This document shows positions 10,862 through 20,580 of a stretch of 64,000 nt of DNA, piece by piece. Within the stretch, counting starts at the first letter, position 1; every line of letters begins with the position of its first letter. The stretch spans positions 498,073,106 to 498,137,105 of the forward strand of contig NC_133328.1 in NCBI RefSeq assembly GCF_042186555.1, in the 5' to 3' direction. The notes beneath the pieces are model-generated. The model had not been told where the DNA came from and searched no databases. It saw only the letters and a list, made by a program, of their open reading frames with translations. Position numbers and translations under genes: made by a program. This DNA is from Aquarana catesbeiana (lineage: Eukaryota > Chordata > Amphibia > Anura > Ranidae).

Positions 10862-12056
10862 CCACTTCCCGACCGCCGCACGACTATATACGTCCTAATT
10901 TTGAACAGGGATATCTTTGTTATGGCAGCAGTTAGCTGCCATAACCCCGTTATCCCCGTTTTCGTGCGGCGGCCGGCTTTCAGATAAAAGTGGTCCCTGC
11001 GGCGGATTCGCCGCGAGATCACTTTTATCGGTGGCGGGAGAGGGGCCCCCCCCCTCCCGCCGCGATCCGGTGCCCTCCGCCGCTTACCGGAGCCGTCGGT
11101 AGCGGCAGAGGCGATCGCATCCTGCTCAGTGGTTTGTCTGGAGACGAGTGAGGCCAAGATGGCGCTCCCTCGTTTCCATGACACTGCCGGGCGGAAGCGA
11201 CGTCAAAACGTCACTTCCGTCCACGCCTCTTAAAGGCATATTTTTTCAAATGTCATTTTTCTAAATGACTTTTTTTTTTTATTGCATTTTAGTGTAAATA
11301 AGAGATCTGAGGTCTTTTTGACCCCAGATCTCATATTTAAGAGGTCCTGCCATGCTTTTTTCTATTACAAGGGATGTTTACATTTCTTGTAATAGGAATA
11401 AAAGTGACACAATTTTTTTTTTTTTTTTAAACAGTGTAAAAATAAATAAAATATTGTAAAATAAATAATAAAAATAAAAAAAAAATTTTTAAAACCCCCC
11501 TGTCCCGACGAGCTCGCACGCAGAAGCGAACGCATACGCGAGTAGCGCCCGCATATGAAAACGGTGGTCAAACCACACATGTGAGGTATCGCCGCGACCG
11601 GTAGAGCGAGAGCAATAATTCTAGCCCTAGACCTCCTCTGTAGCGCAAAATATGCAACCTGTAGAATTTTTTAACCGTCGCCTATGGAGATTTTTGAGGG
11701 TAAAAGTTTGACGCCATTCCACGAGCGGGCGCAATTTTCAAGCATGACATGTTGGGTATCAATTTACTTGGTGTAACATTATATTTCACAATATAAAAAA
11801 AAATTGGGATAACTTTACTGTTGTTTTATTTTTTTATTCAAAAAAGTGAATTTTTTCCAAAAAAAAGTGCGCTTATAAGACCGCTGCGCAAATACGGTGC
11901 AAAAAAAAGTATTGCAATGACCGCCATTGTATTCTCTAGGGTGTTAGAAGAAAAACCATATATAATGTTTGGGGGTTCTAAGTAATTTTCTAGCAGAAGA
12001 ACCTGTTTTAAACATGTAAACACCTAAAATCCAAAACGAGGCTGGTCCTTAAGTGG
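10862..12056. mobile_element. TTAA-flanked MITE, ccactt type
   Basis: The target TTAA is present on both sides (10858-10861 and 12057-12060). Removing one copy restores the Tc1 no. 3 sequence ...cattaatgagg. Terminal inverted repeats read ccacttcccgaccg on the left and ccacttaaggaccagcc (reverse complement) on the right. There is no transposase. The TTAA target is the signature of piggyBac-superfamily transposition, so this is probably a nonautonomous derivative. Part of its interior (gcagaagcgaac..., accacacatgtgaggtatc, agcgagagcaataattc) recurs at 40930-41330, inside the hAT-like element there. Confidence 0.88.
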
Positions 12057-12157
12057 TTAATGAGGGAAAAAAAATGAACTTAAATGATTTTAGCAAATGG
12101 CTGCAATATAACAAAGAGTGAACAATTTAAGGGGGTCTGAATACATTCCGTCCCCAC

Positions 12158-12161
<4 letters not shown>

Positions 12162-12213
<52 letters not shown>

Positions 12214-12234
12214 GTGTGTGTGTGTGTGTGTGTA
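12162..12234. repeat. (TA)n(TG)n microsatellite
   Basis: A simple tandem run of about 22 TA units followed by about 12 TG units, directly outside the right end of Tc1 no. 3. Insertion next to a TA run fits the Tc1 TA target preference. Confidence 0.95.
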
Positions 12235-12245
12235 TGTAAATACAG

Positions 12246-12288
12246 GGGGTATCTCCTAAACCATGCAGCAGGTTTAGGAGATATCCTG
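12246..12288. repeat. Short perfect hairpin
   Basis: ggtatctcctaaacc and ggtttaggagatatcc are near-perfect inverted arms of about 15-16 bases around an 8-base loop. It may be a fragment of a foldback MITE; no protein or RNA family is recognised. Confidence 0.6.
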
Positions 12289-13198
12289 GGTAATCAAAAT
12301 AAGGTTTAGCGACTAGTCAGATCAGTGGCAATTGAAGGGTGAATTCAAGTGCAACAAAATATCAACAGTAGCAGGTAGATTAGTTCTCAGTGTGGTCTTC
12401 CTTTTTTCTGATGCAAGCTTTTTTTTAGAGTGCTCTGAAAAATAATAGACCCTCCAAAGACATTTGTCCCATAATCAGGCAGAGAGCCTCTAGGCCTGAC
12501 ATTTAATAAGGAGAGGGGCTGTGGGTGGGAATTCACAGAATTTTTTTTACTGGGGATAGTCATAGCTGGTACCAGTGGGGTTAAGCCTGTAAGTAGAATT
12601 TCCATGAAGACAGTAGGGGGATGAGAGGCAGTTATCAAATGCATGTACATAAAAGAAAAGTAAAAGGTAAACTGGGTCTTTGCATAGCTCCAGTTGGGAG
12701 CAGGTGCAATCTCCTGGGCTGACATGGGGGTTTGCAGGTGAACGCAGAGAACCTGCACTAGGTGCTTGGGACTGACTAACCAGAGAGCACTGGCGGAATT
12801 ACCGGGGTCGCAACAGTCGCACTTGCGACAGGGCCCGGCATTCTGCCACTGTGGGGGGGCCCAGCGGGGTTGCTCTTCACAGGGCTCTGAGCGTGTCTCT
12901 CATCTAACAGAGACACCGGCATCGTTTGTTTTATTTCCTTCCCACTGATGGAGGGGGGGTAGTCTGCATTGTGGGGGGGTCTGCACTCATGGAGGGGGGT
13001 CTTTCCTCTCAAGCAAAGTCTGTACATCCTTCACCTTAAGCTAACCTTTATGGTTTATGTGCCTTCCTTTTTAGTGTTGTGTATATTTCTCCTCTACAGA
13101 TCAACTGTTCTCATGTAAAAGTAGCCTTATTTTCAAAGCATTATCAACTGTAATACAGTGATAATCCACAAATAATCCTTTTTTTTATCATCTTCCAG
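12289..13198. other. Intronic sequence with a repeat fragment
   Basis: No gene is visible. From about 12784 to 13025 there is a GC-rich stretch (cactggcggaattaccgggg, gcgacagggcccggcattct) resembling the end of an interspersed DNA repeat. From 13171 a T-rich tract leads to tcatcttccag, which I read as the polypyrimidine tract and acceptor of the SPIDR-like exon at 13199. Confidence 0.45.
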
Positions 13199-13384
13199 AA
13201 ACTTCAGCAGATGACTGCGCAAAAGATCCAGCGGATATTGTATGGAGTTCCAGTGACAGCAATTTGTCCAATGATGAGGGTCAAGAGACAGATTCACTAC
13301 TTGACATCTCTGAACTATCCCCTCAGAGTGCTAGGAGATTGCAGGTTACAGATAAGCTTGTTTCTTTAGAAGGCTGCAGTGGAG
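13199..13384 (+). CDS. SPIDR: SPIDR-like coding exon (exon A)
   Basis: This 186-bp plus-strand exon has an upstream acceptor (pyrimidine tract, tcttccag) and a downstream donor (ggag|gtaaga). It starts with the last two bases of a codon and ends after the first base of one, so it is phase 1 to phase 1 and open throughout. The peptide is acidic and serine-rich, with DIVWSSSDSNLSNDEG followed by a DSLLDISELSP segment. From memory the first stretch parallels a DITWSSSGSDLSDED segment near the N-terminus of vertebrate SPIDR, the scaffold that couples BLM and RAD51 in homologous recombination. The assignment rests on short low-complexity similarity plus splice logic. Confidence 0.6.
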
Positions 13385-14998
13385 GTAAGAGAACTTATTT
13401 GATTCTAATGTTTTACTTCTGTTTGCAAATATTTTAAACTGGGGAACTATGAATCGCACTGCAAAATATGTATTTCCTGATTGTACAGGACACAGGCTTC
13501 TTTAAATCATTATGATTTGGTTATTTGCAGCTATCTTCAGGTGTTTGGACACTGGCAAAAAAGACTGCAGGGAGAGGACCCCATATAACCTCTTCCATTC
13601 CCAGCTAGCCTCAATTTATTGCTAGTGTCCTTGGGTGATGCACCTCTTTACTCTAATAAGAAAAGCCTACCTTCTTCTATGGAGGTTTTTCTCAATAGGA
13701 AGGCCATCGGTCCCTGGGGCCTTGGCATTGGGAAAACTAGCCACTGCATTTTCTACTTCCATTAAAGTGAGTGGGGCATTGAGAATTTCTCTCTCTTCTA
13801 TTGAAATAGCCGGGAGATCAATACTGGCCATGTAACTAGTTAGCTCTGCAAGAGTAAAATCTGCCCTGGAAGTATATAAATCTTGATAATAGAACTTAAA
13901 GATAGATATAATTGAACTAGTCTGGTTACAAACCTCCCCCTCTACATTCATTAAAGCTGAAATATGTGTAGGGTTAGATTGGGACCTTACTATCTGAGCC
14001 AAAATTCTACCGTTCGCTTCTCCCTTTGCCCAGCTAAGTCTCTTCTGAAAAAAAGTTTATTCCTGGCCCTAGATACCAATAGTTTGTTCAGACTATTTTG
14101 AGATGAAAGCCATTCCTGTTTGATATCTGGAGAAGGATTTTGAATATATATGGCTTCCGCCGCGGAGGTGTCAGCCTTCGCCAGCTTGAGCTCTCTACAG
14201 GAAGCACTTTTGATAATACTTATATTCTGGATTAACAATCCCCGAAGATAGGTCTTTAGTGCATCTAAGTTGAGGGACCAAAAATCCAGGATACGGTTAG
14301 GAATGACGTCCTCCTTAGGAAATAATTCCAACCAAAAGGGATTCAGCCAAGACATATTAGACGCCTGACGCCCTGATGTTAAAGTGACTAACAGAGGAGA
14401 ATGGTCTGAGATACCTCGAGGTTCGATACTCACATCCAACACATGGTATAAAATCAGCCGAGCACAGAGCCAAATCTATTCTTGATAGTGTGTTATGTGT
14501 TTTTAGAATAGCATGTATAGGCATTTTCTTCAGGGTGTAGCTTCCTCCACATATCATACGACATAGTAGTCCAAAGTGGGAGAGGCACTCATTGGTCATT
14601 GACCTTGGAGCTGGGCATCTGTCCCACCTCATATCGACAACAGTATTGAAATCCCCAAGTACCAATAATGGTATCTGAGGAGAGACTCCTGCAAAGGAAA
14701 TAAGCTGACAAATTATTTCTGAATTGTATGGGGGAGGTATATATATAACGGCAAGAATTAACTCAAGATCATCCAGCTTGCATTGTAAAAAAATATATTT
14801 GCCATCATCATCTACCATAGTCCTACTGCAGGAGAATACCACACCAGCATAGACCAGGATTGTAACCCCCCTTGAGTGAGAGGTATATAACGAGTGATAA
14901 GCCTCTCTAACCGATCGGCGCTTCAGAAACCTGGTCATGTTGGATGTGGCATGTGTCTCCTGCAGACAGACGAGGGCAGGATGAAAGGAAGCAATATA

Positions 14999-15793
14999 CC
15001 GTATATACTCGTGTATAAGTCAAATTTTTCAGCCCCTTTTTTGGGGCTGAAAGTGCCCCCTTCGACTTATACACGAGTCACCGCCGTCTGCCTACATGAT
15101 CAACGTGTCATGCAGGCAGACGGCGGCCAGCGTGTGATACAATCTACTCGGCAGCGGCTCTCACAGTTCAAAAGCCGCGCCTCCTTGTCTGTGATAGGCA
15201 GTCAGTGTACAGCCTATCACGGACATTCTCTCATCCTTGTCTGTGGTATGAGGATGAGAGAATGTCCGTGATTGGCTGACCGCTGACTGCTGGGAAATTG
15301 AGTTTTTTGGACGAGGAGGCGGCGCGGCTTTTGAACAGTGAATGGCCGCCGAATACTACACGGTGATTGGTGCAGAGCGGCGCACGGAGTATGCACAGGA
15401 CACAGGTAGGATGAACACACACACAGACACACAGACACATGCACACAGGTACATATGCACATGACAGATACACAGGACACAGGTACATGCACATATACAC
15501 AGGACACAGGTACATGACACAGGTACATATACACATGACACATATGCACAGGACACATGACACATACGCACAGGACACATGACACATATGCAAAGGACAC
15601 ATGACACATATGCACAGGACACAAGGAGGTATACAGCTGCAGATGGGCATTGTTGACCCTCTTTTTCCACTTACAGTAGCTGTGCATTTCTCACCCTCGT
15701 CTTATACTCGGGTCAATAAGTTTTTCCCATTTTTCTGTGGTAAATTAGGGTCTCGACTTATACTCGGAACGACTTATACTCGAGTATATACGG
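14999..15793. mobile_element. TA-flanked MITE with ccgtatatactcg termini
   Basis: Terminal inverted repeats ccgtatatactcgtgtataa (left) and cgagtatatacgg (right) are flanked by TA at 14997-14998 and 15794-15795. It has no transposase. Its interior holds inverted copies of a cggacattctctcatcctt segment (15220-15275) and a ~21-bp tandem array (15405-15625). The TA target suggests the Tc1/mariner group. It interrupts the LINE-C endonuclease between codons for the conserved glutamate region and the upstream part. Confidence 0.85.
15405..15625. repeat. ACA/CAT-rich minisatellite in the TA MITE
   Basis: Imperfect tandem units of about 21-22 bases (acaggacacatgacacatat and variants). The long minus-strand open frames here, a repeating Cys-Val-Met-Cys-Pro pattern, are by-products of the tandem repeat and not genes. 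Confidence 0.9.
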
Positions 15794-15829
15794 TAGTCAA
15801 ATATAGATTGTCTTTGTTACCCTGAAAAA

Positions 15830-16510
15830 TCTATATTTAAGATTTTTCATATCTCATAGATATGAGGTGGGTTAAATAAGAGTTCTTTTCGACGAAGAGT
15901 GAAAGCTTAAAATATAATAACATTTATTAGGAAGCAGTTGAAAGTCTAGTTAATACACAATCATCTATCTATCGCCTTACACCAAGGCAGAAAATATTAG
16001 GTTGAAATAAAGTATTTACAGGAAGGAATATAGGGTATATTCCTCAATACAGTAATCTACACACATATTTAGTTACAAGTAAAAGGGCATTCCTTTCCCA
16101 TAATTACCCATCCTTACCAAAGCTCCTTTCAGCTTGCTGGTCATCAGAGAGAGAGAGCTTACCTCCCCCTTGGCTCTGAGTATATCAAACCAAGCTGATG
16201 TCTCATTGGTTGGCCTAGCTTGGATCATGATTGGAGGGCTTACTCCATAAGTCGGCCCCCTTTCATGCAAATCCTTGTGACTATGTTGGCCAAGTGTGTT
16301 AATTGAATTTCCCCAGGAAGTTAGGTGTTGATTATGGGTTGGGCCCCCTCCAATGCATATCCCAACATGGGATCCTTTCAAAGGAGTAGGTGTAAAACAA
16401 TGGAATTGGCTCTGCATTGTTTGTATATACAAGCCTTGGCCCACATTCTCTGCTCTTAGCAAAAGCTTAAATGAAACTTTTTGTCCGGCTTTCATAGATG
16501 CCAGCTAAAT
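15830..16510. other. Unresolved insertion in LINE-C
   Basis: About 680 bases separate the two halves of the LINE-C endonuclease after the MITE is accounted for. A minus-strand frame (16073-16495, 140 codons) matches nothing I recognise. The low-coordinate end contains a small hairpin (atctatatttaagatttttc / atctcatagatatgag). A solo LTR or retroposed fragment is possible, but I cannot place TG...CA ends or a target duplication. Confidence 0.35.
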
Positions 16511-17014
16511 GAAATATATTCATCAATACAATATTTTACAGTTATTAATGGATATTTCACATAAACTTATAAGGCAACATCTTTTTAAAGCATTGTTCAT
16601 ACCCCTAACATTCCAAGAAAGTATTCTAATTGATTTACCATAGGTACAATGGCATAAGAACATCACTAGTAAACCAACCTGTACTGTACACAAAAATATG
16701 ATATATAAATGCAAAACATGAAAATACTCCAAGATGAACCCCCACGTTCCTCAAGGGAAAAAAAGCCACTGATGTAGAAAAAAAAGACATTCAGTGGCTA
16801 TTGCTGATTAGGCCTCCGACAGCCTGGCTTCAATGAAAAGAAAACAAGGGGGAAAAAAAAAATATATATATCAATGCTCCGTCATTTCATACTGTATACA
16901 TATATAAATTTACTAAATAAACCTATCACCCCAAAGTCTGAGTTTTAACCTGACCATCAAGCCAGTCCTGTGCTTCCTATGGTGTTTGGAATATTTGTAC
17001 ATTGCCTTCATAGT

Positions 17015-17647
17015 TCACTCGCAGACGGGCAGGGTATAGCATTGAATATTTAAGCCCTTGGAGTAACAAACGTTTCTCACCTCTTGAAAATTTGCCCTCC
17101 ATTTCTGAACCTCTGGTGAAAAGTCAGGAAAAAACATAATTTTGGCTCCATTATATTTAATATTTAGGACCCGTGCCTGCCGCAGAATATTTTCTTTGTC
17201 TCTATAATTTAGAAGACATATTAAAAAAGGTCGAGCTGTTTTTCCCATTTTCTGAAAACGGGTAGGGACCCGGTGGGCACGTTCTATTATGCGTAACGAA
17301 GAGAAATGTTCCTTGCCGAAGATTTCAATAAGCCATCGTTCAGCAAAGCTAACTGGGTCATTACCCTCGGCATTCTCTGGTATGCCCAACACTCGGACAT
17401 TATTATAGCGTAAACGATTCTCAATGTCTTCAATTTTAGAGATAGTAGTATTTAACTTGTGGGTAGCTGCCTTCATCTCTGTTACCATGGGAGGAAAAGT
17501 ATCCTCTATGCCACTCACCCTGTTTTCTAAAGTCTTAGTGTGTTCTTGTACTTTTTGGAGGTCCCTACATATAAAGACAACTTCTTCCCGTATGGCCTGA
17601 ACCTGGCCTGTGAGCACAGAGAGGGAGGAAGAGCAGTGTTGTATCAA
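17015..17647 (-). CDS. L1-type ORF1 protein (RNA-binding), open frame
   Basis: This 210-codon minus-strand frame encodes the L1 ORF1 nucleic-acid chaperone that packages LINE RNA. Residues 1-85 form a coiled-coil-like heptad region (QAIREEVVFICRDLQKVQEH...). The RRM-like domain begins RLRYNNVRVLGIPENAEG (about residues 82-100), and the C-terminal domain has RAHRVPTR and RPFLICLLNYRDKENILRQA. The usual order and size are kept. The true start may be upstream, because the coiled coil is short. The adjoining ORF2 is broken and the 3' half of the element is gone, so it can only be a remnant. Confidence 0.82.
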   Translation of the reverse strand: MIQHCSSSLSVLTGQVQAIREEVVFICRDLQKVQEHTKTLENRVSGIEDTFPPMVTEMKAATHKLNTTISKIEDIENRLRYNNVRVLGIPENAEGNDPVSFAERWLIEIFGKEHFSSLRIIERAHRVPTRFQKMGKTARPFLICLLNYRDKENILRQARVLNIKYNGAKIMFFPDFSPEVQKWRANFQEVRNVCYSKGLNIQCYTLPVCE

Positions 17648-18129
17648 AAAATAAACATCCCTTTATGTGTGTTCAAAAGCCTTTCCGACTGTACTCTCGC
17701 CTTCAGTTGATTTCTGACTAGGATCTGTTTGGGCGGTTTGAACCGTTAAAGAGTTAGTGTTCATACTCACATTGAGCATAGAAGAGGATGAACTCGGGGG
17801 AGGCTTTCATTGTCGCCACAGGGATACGGCGTAGGCTGGGAATCCATCTTAGTGGTTTGTGAGGAGGGCGCTTCTATGCGAGAAACCACCCTGCAGTCCT
17901 CCAGTTGTCCATGGTGGCCTGGTCATCATGGCGAGCGGCAATTCCTTTTGCAGTTTCTGCTCTTGTAGTCGCTCTATAAAGAGAAGCAGAGGTAGACCCC
18001 ACTCCAGCATTTGCTGGTCCTCCAGAATTTGACATAGCTTTACTAGAAGTAGTAATAGTTGTACCTTTACCCTCCTTAATTTTCGACATATTAAATAAAA
18101 AAAAAAAAAAAACACACACGGAAATAGGA

Positions 18130-18395
18130 ATAGGAGATATTTTAAACAATCTGTAGGTCTCAACTCCTGTGCGACTCTGCTTCGTGAACTTCGGTATCAG
18201 CTCAGTATGAAACAGTACCCAGGTAGTTATTCTCCAAAAAAAAAAAAAAAAGAAGAATTTTAAACAATCTATAGGTCTCAACTTCTCTGCGACTCTGCTT
18301 CATAAACTTCTGCTTCGTTAACTTCGGTATCAGCTCAGTATCAAACAGTACCCAGGTAGTTACTCTCCAAAAAAAAAAGAATGTTAAACAATCTA
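18130..18395. repeat. Tandem units in the LINE-C 5' region
   Basis: Units of roughly 110-130 bases with gcgactctgcttc, ggtatcagctcagtat, aacagtacccaggtagtta and an A-run occur twice here. A third unit lies beyond the hAT MITE (19551-19640). Repeated 5' UTR monomers are typical of LINE promoters, so this is probably the promoter region of LINE-C. Confidence 0.7.
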
Positions 18396-19550
18396 TTACC
18401 CGATACCACTTTTTTTAGGACCGAGTACAAGTACCGATACTTTTTTTCAAGTACTCGCTGATACCGATTACCGATACCTTTTTTTTAATGTCATGTGACA
18501 GTGTTTTTTTTTTTTTTTTTTTTAACAGTGTTTTTTTTTAGGCGGGGGGGGGGGGGGGGGAAGGGGTTGAACGTTGTATGTGTGCATGTTTTTTTTTTTT
18601 TATTTACAATTTTTATTTTTTACAATCATTTTTTTTTTTTATTCTTTATTGCAATATGTGTTTTTTTTTTTTTAATCAGCCCTGTTGGGAGGCTTTGGTG
18701 AGATATCAGGGGTCTTAACAGACCTCTGATATCTCCCCCTTGAGACAGAGAAAGAGACAGAGGATAGAGATTCCCCAGTCCCTTTCTCTGCAGCCTCAGC
18801 TGCACTGAGAATGAATGGAGAGAAGACAGCGGCTCCTCTCCATTCATAAACTGACACATTGTAATCACAGGAGATTACAATGTTTCAGTTATGTGAATGG
18901 ACAGAGTCAGCTGACTCTGTCTATTCACAAAGGAAGGAGGAGGGGAACGGAGGGGACAGCGGAGAGGCACAGCAGAATGGAGGGGACAGCGGAGAGGCAC
19001 AGCAGAACGGAGGGGACAGCGGAGGGGGACAGAAAAGGAGAGAGGAACGGAGGGGACAGGAGAGGCACAGATAATGAAAGAGGAACGGAGGGGACAGCGG
19101 AGAGGCACAGAGAATGAAAGAGGAACAGAGGGGACAGCGGAGAGGCACAGATAATGAAAGAGGAACGGAGGGGCACAGAGAATGAAAGAGGAATGGAGGG
19201 GACAGCGGAGGGGCACAGAGAATGAAAGAGGAACGGAGGGGACAGCGGAGGGGCACAGAGAATGAAAGAGGAACGGAGGGGACAGCGGAGGGGGACAGAA
19301 GAGGAGAGAGAAACGGAGGGGGCATGGAGGAGGATGCAGTGACATACAGCGGTGACCGATCACCGCTGTATGTCACTAAAGCAGCTGAAAGCCGTGGGGG
19401 GAGAATCTTGTAACTCCCCCACACGCGGATCACAGCTGACTTCCAGGTATCGGGGGAAGCATCGGGAGCATTTGCCCGAGTACAAGTACTTGGGCAAATG
19501 CTCGGTATCGGTGCCGATACCGATACTAGTATCGGTATCGGGACAACCCT
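18396..19550. mobile_element. hAT-type MITE with 8-bp target duplication
   Basis: The 8-bp sequence acaatcta flanks both sides (18388-18395 and 19551-19558) and the LINE-C 5' repeat continues uninterrupted across it. Ends: the left reads cccgatacc after ttа-type bases, the right ends ggtatcgggacaaccct, and internal segments (ccgatac, gagtacaagta) are inverted between the halves. There is no transposase. The 8-bp duplication is diagnostic for hAT. The centre contains poly-T/poly-G tracts and a purine-rich minisatellite. Confidence 0.85.
18935..19330. repeat. Purine-rich minisatellite
   Basis: Tandem units of about 31-40 bases built from aacggaggggacagcggag, aggcacaga and gaatgaaagagg. The strand is almost pure purine, so long minus-strand frames rich in Ser/Pro/Leu appear; these are artefacts. 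Confidence 0.92.
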
Positions 19551-19639
19551 ACAATCTATAGGTCACAGTTTCTCTGCGACTCTGCTTAAAAAACTTCAAT
19601 ATCAGCTCAGTATAAAACAGTACCCAGCAGTACCTAGCT

Positions 19640-20303
19640 CCCCCACACAGCACCCGATCAACAACCGCAACTGTCCAAAGTGTGGAGGCGGGGGGGCTGA
19701 CCAGTCAACCAGTCGGCTAGCTTGTCAGTCCAGTGGGATGTTAGTTACAATGTCTATCTCTCAGCAAAAATCACAAACCTCACGGCTGCAGATGGATTGA
19801 AGGAGGAGAACCATCTGTCACAGTCATCCACAAGTCCTCTGGAGACTCCCCAGAAAGCAATAAGGCAAAAAGCCAGCAGCCCACTATTTGCAGCCCCAAC
19901 ACAGCACAACAAGCACTGGGACAGCGCAGGCACAGGGAGCCAGCGTAGCACAAGCCGACCAGGACAAACCGTTCAGGTGTGCAGGTTCAGGTATACAGGT
20001 ATGCAGTGGGGTGCGGTGAGGTGGGCATAGGGATGGACATGAACACCACCTCGGTCACAGCTTTATCGCAACCCCCCCCACCTCACTTTTCTCCTGTTTC
20101 TCCCATCAGTCCAGTCAGTGCAGTAGTCAAAGCAGCAAAAGAAGCGACTCAAACAGCGGCTCGATCAGCGGCTCGGTCAGCCTTTTGGTTTCTTTCTTCA
20201 ATATGGCTCAGACAGCCTAAAATGGCTCATGCAGCATGCATGCTCGTCTTTCAAAACGCTCGTTAACCGTGTTGCTCATTAACCAAGGTTCCACTGTACA
20301 TAT
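19640..20303. repeat. Probable mariner-like nonautonomous fragment
   Basis: The right boundary reads ggttccactgta at 20292-20303. In reverse this is tacagtggaaccttgg, a terminal repeat I associate with mariner-like elements, preceded by aacgagc-type subterminal motifs. I cannot find the matching left end, so the left limit is arbitrary and the fragment may begin elsewhere in LINE-C DNA. Confidence 0.4.
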
Positions 20304-20580
20304 CTCTGTTCATTTAGATACGTAATACCTGCATCTACCCCTGAAGAAGCGAGCTATGGTCTCGCAAAACGCGTCAGTTTTTCTGATGCTTGTATATATT
20401 GTATGACATTTGTATCAATGCAATTTTATCATGTGCAATTTATTTGGCTTAGCTATTGTTCATATTATTCATGTATGTATACCATTTTTGAATAAATACC
20501 TATACTTACCTACCTTTGTTACTTAGTGGCAAACTGCTCGCCTCATTCAAAGTCCCAGGGCGACCTTTTGTATATTTGAT
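20304..20580 (+). mobile_element. Penelope-type 3' fragment with hammerhead-like motif
   Basis: Short sequence with CTGAAGAAGC, GCGAG/CTCGC arms and AAAACGCGTC at 20341-20376, followed by an AT-rich tail with aataaa near 20493. The same motif order lies in the Penelope element at 32341-32376. Here the conserved G before the AAA is A and stem I does not pair, so the ribozyme would be inactive. Confidence 0.5.

Larger units (their letters stand above)
9327..12159 (-). mobile_element. Tc1-like DNA transposon (Tc1 no. 3) with a TTAA MITE
   Basis: The terminal repeats ggggacggaaagtattcaga (from 9329) and ctgaatacattccgtcccca (to 12159) are inverted. The leftmost cagt is missing where the element abuts Tc1 no. 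2. The subterminal segments agccatttgctaaaat and attttagcaaatggct also match in inversion. The transposase is on the minus strand at 9541-10581. A 1.2-kb MITE (10862-12056) is inserted between the transposase 5' side and the right terminal repeat. Confidence 0.92.
13667..16735 (-). pseudogene. L1-type ORF2 endonuclease to RT start, interrupted
   Basis: The minus-strand start of the endonuclease is at about 16523-16735 (IRILSWNVRGMNNALKRCC). After two insertions it resumes near 14990 with PALVCLQETHATSN, carrying the catalytic glutamate. It then gives LLVLGDFNTVVD (near 14640), SRIDLALCS (near 14470) and ISDHSPLLVTL (near 14400), completing the AP-endonuclease motif set. The linker (13990-14442) and RT entry motif PNAKAPGTDGLP (near 13710) follow, then the element ends. 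Frameshifts separate the blocks. All endonuclease motifs are recognisable but not in one frame. Confidence 0.85.
13665..19640 (-). mobile_element. L1/Tx1-like LINE lacking its 3' end (LINE-C)
   Basis: A minus-strand LINE carries a long 5' region with a tandem repeat (about 18130-18390 and 19551-19640), ORF1 (17015-17647) and the ORF2 endonuclease up to the first RT motifs. It stops near 13665, just after NAKAPGTDGLP. The RT palm, C-terminal domain, 3' UTR and poly(A) are missing. This is the opposite of usual LINE 5' truncation and implies a later deletion or recombination. It is itself interrupted by a TA-flanked MITE (14999-15793), an unresolved insertion (about 15830-16510) and a hAT MITE (18396-19550). 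Its exact 5' boundary is uncertain. Confidence 0.8.

Noticed and set aside
15217..15687. Three overlapping Cys/Val/His-rich minus-strand frames
   Set aside because: Produced by the acaggacacatg tandem array inside a MITE; several frames are open at once, as expected of a simple repeat.
18875..19433. Pro/Ser/Leu-rich long minus-strand frames
   Set aside because: Shadow of the purine-rich minisatellite within the hAT MITE.
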